Source: Bdellovibrionales bacterium
GTDB lineage: Bacteria; Bdellovibrionota; Bdellovibrionia; Bdellovibrionales; JAMPXM01
NCBI GenBank assembly: GCA_005792225.1
Contig: SXSP01000245.1
Location: 1-5,222, forward strand
Direction: 5' to 3'
Length of the DNA stretch: 5,222 nt
A program made the translations under genes and the position numbers. The notes under the pieces were generated by a model that made no database searches, was not told where the DNA came from, and was given only the letters and a program-made list of their open reading frames with translations. This document shows positions 1 through 5,222 of the stretch, piece by piece. The stretch's first letter is position 1; every line of letters begins with the position of its first letter.

Positions 1-300
1 AACGGTGCCGAGGCGATCGCGGCGCTTCAGGATATCCATTACGACCTCGTGCTCATGGATTGCCAAATGCCAGAGGTCGACGGCTACACCGCGACCAAGA
101 TGATTCGAAAGAGCACGACGCTGTCGAATCCGAAAGTCCCCATTATCGCGATGACGGCAAACGCGCTGAAAGGCGATAAGGAAAAATGCCTCGCCGCCGG
201 GATGGATGATTACCTCTCGAAGCCGATCAAGCCTGAGCTATTACAGAAGGCGATTGGCCAATGGATCGGCTCGGGGTTGATTTCCACGCGCGCTTCATAG
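1..300 (+). CDS. Response-regulator receiver domain, C-terminal part (probable hybrid histidine kinase tail), 5' end outside window
   Basis: The reading frame is open from the first base and ends at TAG 298-300, giving 99 visible residues, so the gene starts upstream of the window. The residues form the second half of a CheY-like receiver (REC) domain. The phosphoacceptor Asp is visible residue 20 in V-L-M-D-C-Q-M-P-E-V-D-G. The switch Thr is residue 52 in I-I-A-M-T-A-N-A, and the conserved Lys is residue 74 in Y-L-S-K-P-I. The L-M-D-x-Q-M-P and A-M-T-A-N-A wording is typical of receiver domains at the C-terminus of hybrid sensor histidine kinases, which receive phosphate from an internal kinase and pass it to an Hpt protein. 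No output domain follows: the protein ends about 25 residues after the Lys. A stand-alone CheY-like protein is the alternative, because the N-terminus is not visible. The following lipoprotein gene is on the same strand 42 nt away and could be co-transcribed. Confidence 0.93.
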   Translation, partial: NGAEAIAALQDIHYDLVLMDCQMPEVDGYTATKMIRKSTTLSNPKVPIIAMTANALKGDKEKCLAAGMDDYLSKPIKPELLQKAIGQWIGSGLISTRAS

Positions 301-310
301 TCCAATAGCT

Positions 311-342
311 GGGAGACCTTCATTCTTCACGGAAAGGCTCCC
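311..342 (+). promoter_or_regulatory. Hairpin that contains the ribosome binding site of the lipoprotein gene
   Basis: GGGAG (311-315) pairs with CTCCC (338-342), and CCTT (317-320) pairs with AAGG (334-337). This makes a 9-bp stem with one bulged A (316) and a 13-nt loop. The Shine-Dalgarno-like GGAAAGG (331-337) has its 3' half in the stem, and the stem ends on the base before the ATG at 343. If it forms in mRNA it would mask the ribosome binding site. It has no T-run after it, so it does not look like an ordinary terminator of the upstream receiver gene. The pairing is seen directly; the regulatory role is inference. Confidence 0.4.
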
Positions 343-1167
343 ATGCGGCTTTTGCTTCTCGTTTGTCTTATCGTCGCCGGCTGCTCGCACACTCGGAGAG
401 ACAAGGAAAACGTCACGGCCGAAACGATCGGCCAGAGATTCTATAATCTTGAGGCGAACGGCGTGAAGTCAGTGACGTGTCGGGTATCGTTTCCGCCCAT
501 GACGTACCTTGCGAAGTTACTCGAAAGAGAAGGTAAGATTTCGCGCGACGACTCCAGCCAATTGCGGGATCAGGCTCACATGGTCACGGCCTACACGGAC
601 GGGACCCCCTGCTATATCCAGGGACGTGCTCGACCCAAATTCAAAGATCCGGAGATATCAAAACAAGTCGAACATTTCGCGGACGTAGCCTCAGCCGCGA
701 TCAATGGCTCCTGCCAGATGTTCGCGCTCGGGTACCTACGCTCACCGGTGGAATTTCAAAAGGCTCAAGGCCGCTGGGAGCGTGACAAAGAAGGAAATTG
801 GCTCCTCGATTCATCCGAAGGTGTCGGTCAGAAGATCATGGTCTCAAAGACTTTGAAACGGGTCGAAATCGTGCAGGACAAGTTTCGTCAGCCCTTCGTA
901 ATTGAATACGAGGAGTTCGATCGTTTTCTCTTACCCAGTATCGTCCGCGGCCACCTTGAGGGCCAAGGGGCGATGACGTATTCGGCAAAATACACGCTCT
1001 CAAAAAACGAAAAACCGGTTCCCCTCTCCACCCTTCTCGTCATCGACAAACCCGGTCGCGACCCGATCAAGATGGGAGTCGAATTCGCGGATTGTACGGT
1101 CGAAACGGTTGCCGAAATGAAAACCGGCCCGACAGCTCAGAGTAATTCGAAAATCGCGCCGGAGTGA
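343..1167 (+). CDS. Predicted outer-membrane lipoprotein of unknown function
   Basis: This 274-residue protein starts at an ATG with GGAAAGG five bases upstream. The N-terminus is a short lipoprotein signal: M-R, a hydrophobic run, then the lipobox V-A-G-C with the lipidated Cys at residue 14. Ser follows at +2, so there is no inner-membrane retention Asp, and outer-membrane targeting by the Lol system is expected. The mature part has four more cysteines (46, 90, 124, 251), enough for two disulfides in the periplasm. The body lacks other hydrophobic segments and alternates polar and hydrophobic residues, suggesting a beta-rich fold. A segment near residues 33-50 (F-Y-N-L-E-A-N-G-V-K-S-V) faintly recalls LolA/LppX-like lipoprotein carrier folds, but I do not recognise the family and assign no function. 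The C-terminal ~15 residues are polar and look disordered; they are encoded where the gene overlaps the convergent amylase gene. Confidence 0.85.
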   Translation: MRLLLLVCLIVAGCSHTRRDKENVTAETIGQRFYNLEANGVKSVTCRVSFPPMTYLAKLLEREGKISRDDSSQLRDQAHMVTAYTDGTPCYIQGRARPKFKDPEISKQVEHFADVASAAINGSCQMFALGYLRSPVEFQKAQGRWERDKEGNWLLDSSEGVGQKIMVSKTLKRVEIVQDKFRQPFVIEYEEFDRFLLPSIVRGHLEGQGAMTYSAKYTLSKNEKPVPLSTLLVIDKPGRDPIKMGVEFADCTVETVAEMKTGPTAQSNSKIAPE

Positions 1168-2657
1168 GCCTTGATTGTTGGCTCGGTCTCATCCGAGAGA
1201 CCAAAGAGCTTGCGCGCCTTCGTTGATTGAAGGACTCGAAAAAGCTTTGCGGGTCGAAACGAAAAGTTCAACACGATGAGGAGATCTTTTTCGCCGCCAT
1301 CACCGCTCTTTCTAACGAAGGTGACGACACCGGGTTCGGGCTCCCGAACGTTTACGATCTCGCCGTCTCGCAAAGTTTCCGATTGTTGTCGCAGGCGGAG
1401 AAGATTTCGGTAGGTATTGAGAAGACTTTGCGGATCGCGGCTTTGGGTTTCAACCGTGAGGCTCGCTTGAGCTTTCGAAAATGGCAGCCAAGGCTTTGAA
1501 TTTTGCGTAAAACCCATTCCCGGAATCATGGACCATTGCATGGGAGTTCGCTTGGCTCGATCGCCCGCATGATCAAGGAGTGATCCATTGGGGAGTCCGA
1601 TTTCGTCGCCGTAATAAATCGTCACGGGTCCCGGGAGCGACAAATACGCAAGCGCCGCGAGCTTTAATCTTGGAATATCACCGCCGACTTCCGATGCGAT
1701 TCGGGCCATGTCGTGGTTCCCCAAAAATGGCGTCGCAAAACGAACGGTGGGTTGCACGCGAATGCGATCACGCAAGGCCTGCGCAAATGCGCGGCCGCTG
1801 TGGGATTTAAGAGAATCCCTGAGCCCATGACATGTCGGAAAATCAAACGCCCCGTCGAGTTCGTCTCCCTGACCGTAGTAGGTGGAAATTTGCTCGGGCG
1901 AATCCCAGATCTCACCGAGGAGGTACGTTTCAGAATGGAGCGCGTGCATTTCGCGAGCGAGTTCCTTCCACACTCGGTGCGTTTCCGGAGTGTTGAGTTC
2001 ACCTTCGGGACCTTTTACAAGATATTTGGCCGCATCCAGGCGAAAGCCGCCCACTCCCCGCTCGATCCAATGGCGAAAGACCGCCTTGATCTCGCTCATC
2101 ACACTCGTCTTGCGCCAATCGAAATCAGCAAAGTTGCCCCCGCCGAACGAGGCGAAGAAGAATTCGCGCCTAAACCGGTGCCAATAGTCTTCGATTCTAT
2201 AGCCAGGGTCGACCGGGAATTTGGACCATGGGAGCGGAACCGCACTCCACAAATAAAGATCACGCCGTTTTGTAAACCATCCGTGTTTTATTGAGGAGTG
2301 ATTGACGGCGAGATCGAGCATCACGCGCAAGCCCCGTCGGTCCGCTTGATCGATCAGCTGGTCCATCGACGACTGGGTGCCGAAATCTCGGTGAATGGAA
2401 TAGAAATCAGTCGCATCGTACCCATGATAAGACGGGCTTTCGTGAATCGGCGTTAGCCAAATCGAATCCGCTCCGAGATCCTTGATGTAATCAAGTCGCT
2501 TCACGACGCCGTCGAGATCACCCGTGCCATCCGAGCCCCCATCTTGAAAGCTCCGAGGAAAGACTTGGTAGATAATTTCCGGCTGCCGCGCGGGAAGGCC
2601 CTGGACGGGCCATCCGACGAGGAGAAAGAGCAGGAGGGAGACGAGCTTTTGCTTCAT
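1137..2657 (-). CDS. Exported GH13 alpha-amylase-family glycoside hydrolase
   Basis: This 506-residue protein carries a signal peptide: K2 and K4, a Leu-rich core, and a likely cut after V-Q-G20. It should therefore act outside the cytoplasm on alpha-glucans or maltooligosaccharides. The GH13 (beta/alpha)8 barrel begins at I-Y-Q-V-F-P-R-S-F (28-37), with a probable calcium loop at D-G-T-G-D (43-47). Conserved regions are in order: region I D115-L-A-V-N-H120; region V-like F-A-D-F-D-W (176-181); region II G-F-R-L-D208, the nucleophile; region III G-E249-I-W, the acid/base; and region IV G-N-H-D316, the transition-state stabiliser. All catalytic residues are present. A beta-sandwich C-domain follows from about residue 435 and ends near L-I-V-L-N-F-S. 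The length fits single-barrel enzymes without a starch-binding module. Alpha-amylase, alpha-glucosidase or another GH13 specificity cannot be separated here. It lies 23 nt behind the protease gene, probably in one operon, and its 3' end overlaps the lipoprotein gene by 31 bp. Confidence 0.93.
   Translation of the reverse strand: MKQKLVSLLLFLLVGWPVQGLPARQPEIIYQVFPRSFQDGGSDGTGDLDGVVKRLDYIKDLGADSIWLTPIHESPSYHGYDATDFYSIHRDFGTQSSMDQLIDQADRRGLRVMLDLAVNHSSIKHGWFTKRRDLYLWSAVPLPWSKFPVDPGYRIEDYWHRFRREFFFASFGGGNFADFDWRKTSVMSEIKAVFRHWIERGVGGFRLDAAKYLVKGPEGELNTPETHRVWKELAREMHALHSETYLLGEIWDSPEQISTYYGQGDELDGAFDFPTCHGLRDSLKSHSGRAFAQALRDRIRVQPTVRFATPFLGNHDMARIASEVGGDIPRLKLAALAYLSLPGPVTIYYGDEIGLPNGSLLDHAGDRAKRTPMQWSMIPGMGFTQNSKPWLPFSKAQASLTVETQSRDPQSLLNTYRNLLRLRQQSETLRDGEIVNVREPEPGVVTFVRKSGDGGEKDLLIVLNFSFRPAKLFRVLQSTKARKLFGLSDETEPTIKAHSGAIFELL
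1182..1202. other. Alternative hairpins near the convergent gene ends
   Basis: GGTCTC (1185-1190) can pair with GAGACC (1197-1202) around a 6-nt loop. The same bases can instead form CTCGG (1182-1186) with CCGAG (1193-1197). The site lies 15 nt beyond the stop codon of the lipoprotein gene, inside the last codons of the amylase gene. It could help end the + strand transcript, but no T-run follows on either strand, so it is not a standard intrinsic terminator. Confidence 0.2.
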
Positions 2658-2663
2658 CTCCCC
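2658..2663 (-). promoter_or_regulatory. Ribosome-binding-like GGGGAG directly against the amylase ATG
   Basis: Read on the minus strand, GGGGAG runs straight into the ATG at 2657 with no spacer. The next in-frame Met is residue 98, beyond the signal peptide, and an in-frame TAA lies 15 nt upstream (2670-2672). The start at 2657 is therefore well fixed even though its spacing is poor. Together with the protease stop codon 23 nt away, this suggests that ribosomes finishing the protease gene re-initiate here. Confidence 0.45.
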
Positions 2664-2680
2664 ATCTTGTTAAAGATTGC

Positions 2681-4561
2681 TTACGCTTTCAAGAGACCTT
2701 GAGTCCAACGGCTGATGACGGACAAGGCCGAGTCGTTCGCGTTCGCGAAGGCGACGCCGTAGCGTTTCGATTCCTCGCTCCAGACGATCTTACCCTCGAC
2801 TTGGATCTCATCGCGACCGTCAGGGCTGCGGATCGACATCGCGACGATGCCGCCCTTCTCGAGCCACGCCTCGGTATTGAGTTGCACGCCTCCAAGAGAA
2901 ATCGTGCTGACTTGACCGACCAGCTCGCGATCGCCGAACTTCACGCGCACTTCCGAATTGATCTGGTAGCGCGGGTGGCGACGCTGGTACTTTCCACCGC
3001 GGCTTCTCAAGAACATGCTGATCAAAACGGGCGAACTGAGGACCAAGAGGAGTGCAAAGAAAGCCGCGTTGCTCTGCGGAGTCGAACCCCCGAATCCTCC
3101 ACCACCGGATCCTCCGCCGCTCATCACGGCTCTCACGAGTCCGCAACCGGCCGCTGCTTCTCCGGCGCCCTCGGAAGCGGGATTCCGCATGGACGAGGGA
3201 TCGTAACCGGGTTGAGATGACGCGACCACGACCGACTTCGCGGCATGAACGCCGTTGAACACGTTCAAACGCGAGCTCGTGATTGTGCGTCCCTCAAGAG
3301 AGCCGATGTGCACGGCACCACCCAAGATCAAGTTTTTCACCTGGTAACCATTCATCTGGGGCGCTTCGCGCACGATGAGCGCCGCCAAGCCTGAGATGAA
3401 GGGAGTCGCCATCGAAGTTCCCGAAGCACGGCCCCAGTCGTTATCAGGATACGTGCTGTAGATGCTCACGCCGGGCGAACCCATGTGAACGGTCGAGGCT
3501 CCGTAATTTGAGAAGTTCGCCATGCTGTCGATGTCGCTCGTCGCGGCGGTCGAGATCACGTTCGGAACGTTGTAGTTCGCGGGGTATGTAGGAGCCGCGT
3601 CGTTGTTAGACCCATTGTTTCCAGCCGCGGCCACGAAGACCACCTGCTTAGAATAAGCGTAGGCCATCGCATCGAGGAGTGAATCGCTGAATCCGCCGCC
3701 ACCCCAAGAGTTATTGAGGACCTTCGCACCGTTGTTGACCGCGTAGTAGATCGCGCGAACGGCGTCGGATGTCGTGCCCGATCCTCGCTCGTTTAAGAAT
3801 TTAAGCGGCATAATGCGAATTTTTGCCGGCTCGAGTGTCGATTGTTGAATGTCTTGGGTCGTCCCCAAAACAATTCCGGCAACGTGCGTTCCGTGACCTT
3901 CGTCATCGTAAGGGTTGTTCGTGTTCGCAACGAAATTCCAACCGCGTACGTCATCGATGTAACCATTGCCGTCGTCATCGATTCCGTTGTTAGCAATCTC
4001 GCGAGTGTTTCTCCAGATCGCGCCGGAGTTGGCGAAGACGCGGTGGTTGTAATCCACTCCCGTATCGATGATCGCGACGATCGGAGTCGATGTTGTATTG
4101 GAAACTTCATCCCAAGCTTCAGACAATTGAATGTCAGCTGTCGTCTGCGCGTAAATAGATGGATTGGACGCCGATTGTGCGTTCACCACATCCATCTTGA
4201 CCATCTCGCCTTCGCGGCCCGTGCTCTGCGCGCGGAATATATAGTTAGGTTCGGCGAATTGAACTTCGGGATCCGACTTTAACTCAGCGAGTGCCGCTTC
4301 GACACTTTGACCGGGCTTGAGTGCGAAGTGATGGAGATTCAAACGGCTGAACGATCCTTTCAGGACCATCGCCTTTTCGGTGACCGCCTTGCCGACGAAG
4401 GCTTGCGAGCCCACAGCCTTGGAGGAACCTTTCAGTTTCACGAGGATTTCGCCCGGAACGTAGTCTTGGGCGAGAGCGTGAGTAGACGTGAAAGCGATGA
4501 TCAAGAGCACAACCGCTCTCAACACAAAACGATCCGTAAGCCGTTTACTTGAGTTGCCCAC
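2681..4561 (-). CDS. Secreted subtilisin-like (S8) protease fused through a transmembrane helix to a PilZ domain
   Basis: This 626-residue protein starts at GTG 4561, six bases after GGGAGGG; a TTG at 4564 would add one residue but sits only three bases from it. Domain order: signal peptide (~10-31, cut near A-L-A/Q); inhibitor-type pro-domain (~35-111, from Y-V-P-G-E-I-L-V to F-A-E-P-N-Y-I-F); S8 catalytic domain (~140-445) with Asp166 (I-I-D-T-G-V), His223 (G-H-G-T-H-V-A-G), oxyanion Asn315 (A-A-A-G-N) and Ser383 (S-G-T-S-M-A-T-P). An acidic loop at 195-207 (D-D-D-G-N-G-Y-I-D-D) is a likely calcium site. Next come G-C-G-L-V (472-476), a Gly-rich run (482-492), a hydrophobic helix (498-517) followed by Arg/Lys, and a PilZ domain (~525-611). 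PilZ shows R527-R-H-P-R531 and T-I-S-L-G-G (553-558). The inferred topology is protease outside, PilZ in the cytoplasm. The protease triad is complete, so activity is likely; its substrate is unknown. It is the first gene of a probable operon with the amylase. Confidence 0.93.
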   Translation of the reverse strand: MGNSSKRLTDRFVLRAVVLLIIAFTSTHALAQDYVPGEILVKLKGSSKAVGSQAFVGKAVTEKAMVLKGSFSRLNLHHFALKPGQSVEAALAELKSDPEVQFAEPNYIFRAQSTGREGEMVKMDVVNAQSASNPSIYAQTTADIQLSEAWDEVSNTTSTPIVAIIDTGVDYNHRVFANSGAIWRNTREIANNGIDDDGNGYIDDVRGWNFVANTNNPYDDEGHGTHVAGIVLGTTQDIQQSTLEPAKIRIMPLKFLNERGSGTTSDAVRAIYYAVNNGAKVLNNSWGGGGFSDSLLDAMAYAYSKQVVFVAAAGNNGSNNDAAPTYPANYNVPNVISTAATSDIDSMANFSNYGASTVHMGSPGVSIYSTYPDNDWGRASGTSMATPFISGLAALIVREAPQMNGYQVKNLILGGAVHIGSLEGRTITSSRLNVFNGVHAAKSVVVASSQPGYDPSSMRNPASEGAGEAAAGCGLVRAVMSGGGSGGGGFGGSTPQSNAAFFALLLVLSSPVLISMFLRSRGGKYQRRHPRYQINSEVRVKFGDRELVGQVSTISLGGVQLNTEAWLEKGGIVAMSIRSPDGRDEIQVEGKIVWSEESKRYGVAFANANDSALSVISRWTQGLLKA

Positions 4562-4567
4562 CAACGT

Positions 4568-4574
4568 CCCTCCC
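4568..4574 (-). promoter_or_regulatory. Ribosome binding site of the protease-PilZ gene
   Basis: GGGAGGG on the minus strand is six bases from GTG 4561 and three bases from TTG 4564. The spacing favours the GTG as start, which is also the stronger codon. There is no ATG near the signal peptide. Confidence 0.65.
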
Positions 4575-4624
4575 GAAATCAGAGCCGACCGGCAAAGAAC
4601 TCTTCGGACTTTGGGACTGGAAAT

Positions 4625-4648
4625 TTAACTGATTGGCCTAAAAGTTAA
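4625..4648. repeat. Small inverted repeat upstream of the protease gene
   Basis: TTAACT (4625-4630) and AGTTAA (4643-4648) are exact reverse complements separated by 12 nt. The site is about 65-85 nt upstream of the protease start, where a promoter or operator would be expected. On the minus strand the two arms also make a weak -35/-10-like pair (TTAACT, 14 nt, TTAAAT), but the spacing is short. No convincing sigma-70 promoter was found here. Confidence 0.25.
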
Positions 4649-4707
4649 GCAGATTCCGAACTTGAGAAGCAATCTGGACGAAAGGAGGGAGAGGTGTCTC
4701 AGAACGA

Positions 4708-4741
4708 GATAAAGGTCCAGTTAACCCACTGGACCTTTATC
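4708..4741 (-). terminator. Hairpin terminator after the foldase gene
   Basis: A perfect 13-bp inverted repeat (4708-4720 with 4729-4741) encloses an 8-nt loop. The stem has a GC-rich GGTCCAG core, flanked by ATAAA and TTTAT. It begins 17 nt past the TAA of the PpiD/SurA-like gene and lies upstream of the protease gene, which is the right place to separate the two transcripts. The T-rich part (CTTTATC) lies inside the stem rather than after it, so strength is uncertain. The near symmetry means it could also work on the + strand. Confidence 0.65.
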
Positions 4742-4758
4742 GATGTAAGACGTTTTGT

Positions 4759-5222
4759 TTAGCGACGGCCCGACACGAGATCCGTGTTGGTCGTGACTTT
4801 GGCCTCTTTGCGAAGTCCATCGATCCACTGACGGAGAGAGTCTTCCGAACGTCGGCTCGCGAGCATTTCCTGCATCATGCTGGCGTTTTCGTCTTCTTTC
4901 GCCGCCGCTGGTGCAACAGCTTTGTGGCGCAAAACGAATGCCGTCGGTCCTTGGCGAACGAGACCCGGGTGAAGAGGCTTCTCCGCCGTCATCGCGAATG
5001 CCGAGCGAACGACTTCGTCATTGGGACCAATCTTCGGCACATTTTCTGATTCAATGCTGAAGACGCCCGTTTCGGTCCATTTCAACTTGTTATCAGCCGC
5101 GAACTTTTGAACGGCGGCCGCGTCGCCTTTTTTAAGGCTCTCTTCGAGAGCGGCAACCGCCGTCTTCGAACGCTCTTGAGAAATCAATTTTTTAGCGATT
5201 TCGGGGCTCGCGACCTCAAGGC
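4759..5222 (-). CDS. PpiD/SurA-type periplasmic peptidyl-prolyl isomerase (foldase), C-terminal part; 5' end outside window
   Basis: The frame is open from the window edge to TAA 4759-4761, giving 153 visible residues. The visible part resembles the region after the parvulin domain of PpiD: a basic/acidic helix (S-Q-E-R-S-K-T-A-V-A-A-L-E-E), then W-T-E-T-G-V-F-S, a segment on residues entering the chaperone fold (V-V-R-S-A-F-A-M), then T-A-F-V-L-R-H-K, and a closing helix with L-R-Q-W-I-D-G-L-R-K-E-A-K-V. In PpiD and SurA such segments form the chaperone part that holds unfolded envelope proteins. The catalytic parvulin domain and any membrane anchor would be upstream, out of view, so enzymatic activity cannot be judged. 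The internal TTG at 5187 is not a start: the frame continues through it with conserved-looking helix residues. A hairpin terminator follows, so the gene is probably transcribed separately from the protease-amylase pair. PpiD versus SurA identity is not settled. Confidence 0.75.
   Translation of the reverse strand, partial: LEVASPEIAKKLISQERSKTAVAALEESLKKGDAAAVQKFAADNKLKWTETGVFSIESENVPKIGPNDEVVRSAFAMTAEKPLHPGLVRQGPTAFVLRHKAVAPAAAKEDENASMMQEMLASRRSEDSLRQWIDGLRKEAKVTTNTDLVSGRR

Noticed and set aside
1713..2294. A 193-codon open frame on the + strand inside the amylase gene
   Set aside because: It lies entirely antisense to the GH13 catalytic domain, shows no recognisable domain and has basic, low-complexity composition typical of shadow frames.
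3086..3118. Low-complexity run that could be a DNA repeat or frameshift hotspot
   Set aside because: It encodes the Gly-rich linker with mixed GGN codons, and the frame stays open on both sides, so there is no sign of slippage or a broken gene.
2699..3220. A 173-codon open frame on the + strand opposite the PilZ part of the protease gene
   Set aside because: The minus strand here encodes the linker, helix and PilZ motifs; the + strand product is Arg/Ala/Asp-rich without domain features.
3842..4282. A 146-codon open frame on the + strand opposite the S8 catalytic domain
   Set aside because: It is antisense to conserved protease motifs (Asp166 and His223 regions); its Val/Arg repeats mirror the acidic calcium loop codons.
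5185..5187. TTG as the start of a short independent gene
   Set aside because: The frame continues upstream to the window edge with helix-like residues and no good SD is placed before it; the sequence is the tail of a PpiD/SurA-like protein.
1..5222. Mobile element, CRISPR array, tRNA or phage signatures
   Set aside because: No transposase or integrase motifs, no spaced direct repeats and no cloverleaf-like sequence were seen; gene style appears uniform.

Overview
The window reads as chromosomal DNA of a Gram-negative, didermic bacterium. It contains a lipoprotein with a clean lipobox, a PpiD/SurA-like periplasmic foldase, a hybrid-kinase receiver domain and a PilZ (c-di-GMP) domain. The combination of secreted hydrolases, a subtilisin-like protease with a CTERM-like tail and PilZ signalling would fit a Bdellovibrio-like or other delta-proteobacteria-type predator. 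That placement is inference from gene style only; no marker gene is present.

Layout: on the + strand, positions 1-300 hold the 3' end of a response-regulator receiver domain, probably the tail of a hybrid histidine kinase. It is followed 42 nt later by a complete lipoprotein gene of unknown function (343-1167), whose ribosome binding site lies inside a hairpin. The strand then switches. The lipoprotein gene overlaps tail-to-tail by 31 bp with a minus-strand gene for an exported GH13 alpha-amylase-family enzyme (1137-2657). Only 23 nt upstream of the amylase on the same strand is the most striking gene (2681-4561): a secreted S8 subtilisin-like protease with an intact catalytic triad. It continues through a Cys/Gly-rich tail and a transmembrane helix into a cytoplasmic PilZ domain. 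A ~200 nt intergenic region follows, with a strong ribosome binding site, a small inverted repeat and a 13-bp perfect hairpin that looks like the terminator of the next gene. That gene is the C-terminal part of a PpiD/SurA-type foldase (4759 to the window end).

How the genes may work together: the protease-PilZ and amylase genes look like a two-gene operon of exported hydrolases, one acting on protein and one on alpha-glucan. The amylase start has an SD-like run directly against its ATG, which suggests translational coupling to the protease gene. The domain order of the protease allows a c-di-GMP signal in the cytoplasm to be linked across the inner membrane to a protease outside it. Alternatively, the protease could be cut loose at the CTERM-like tail, leaving the PilZ part behind. 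No stretch longer than 300 nt lacks a gene. No tRNA, rRNA, CRISPR or mobile element was seen.
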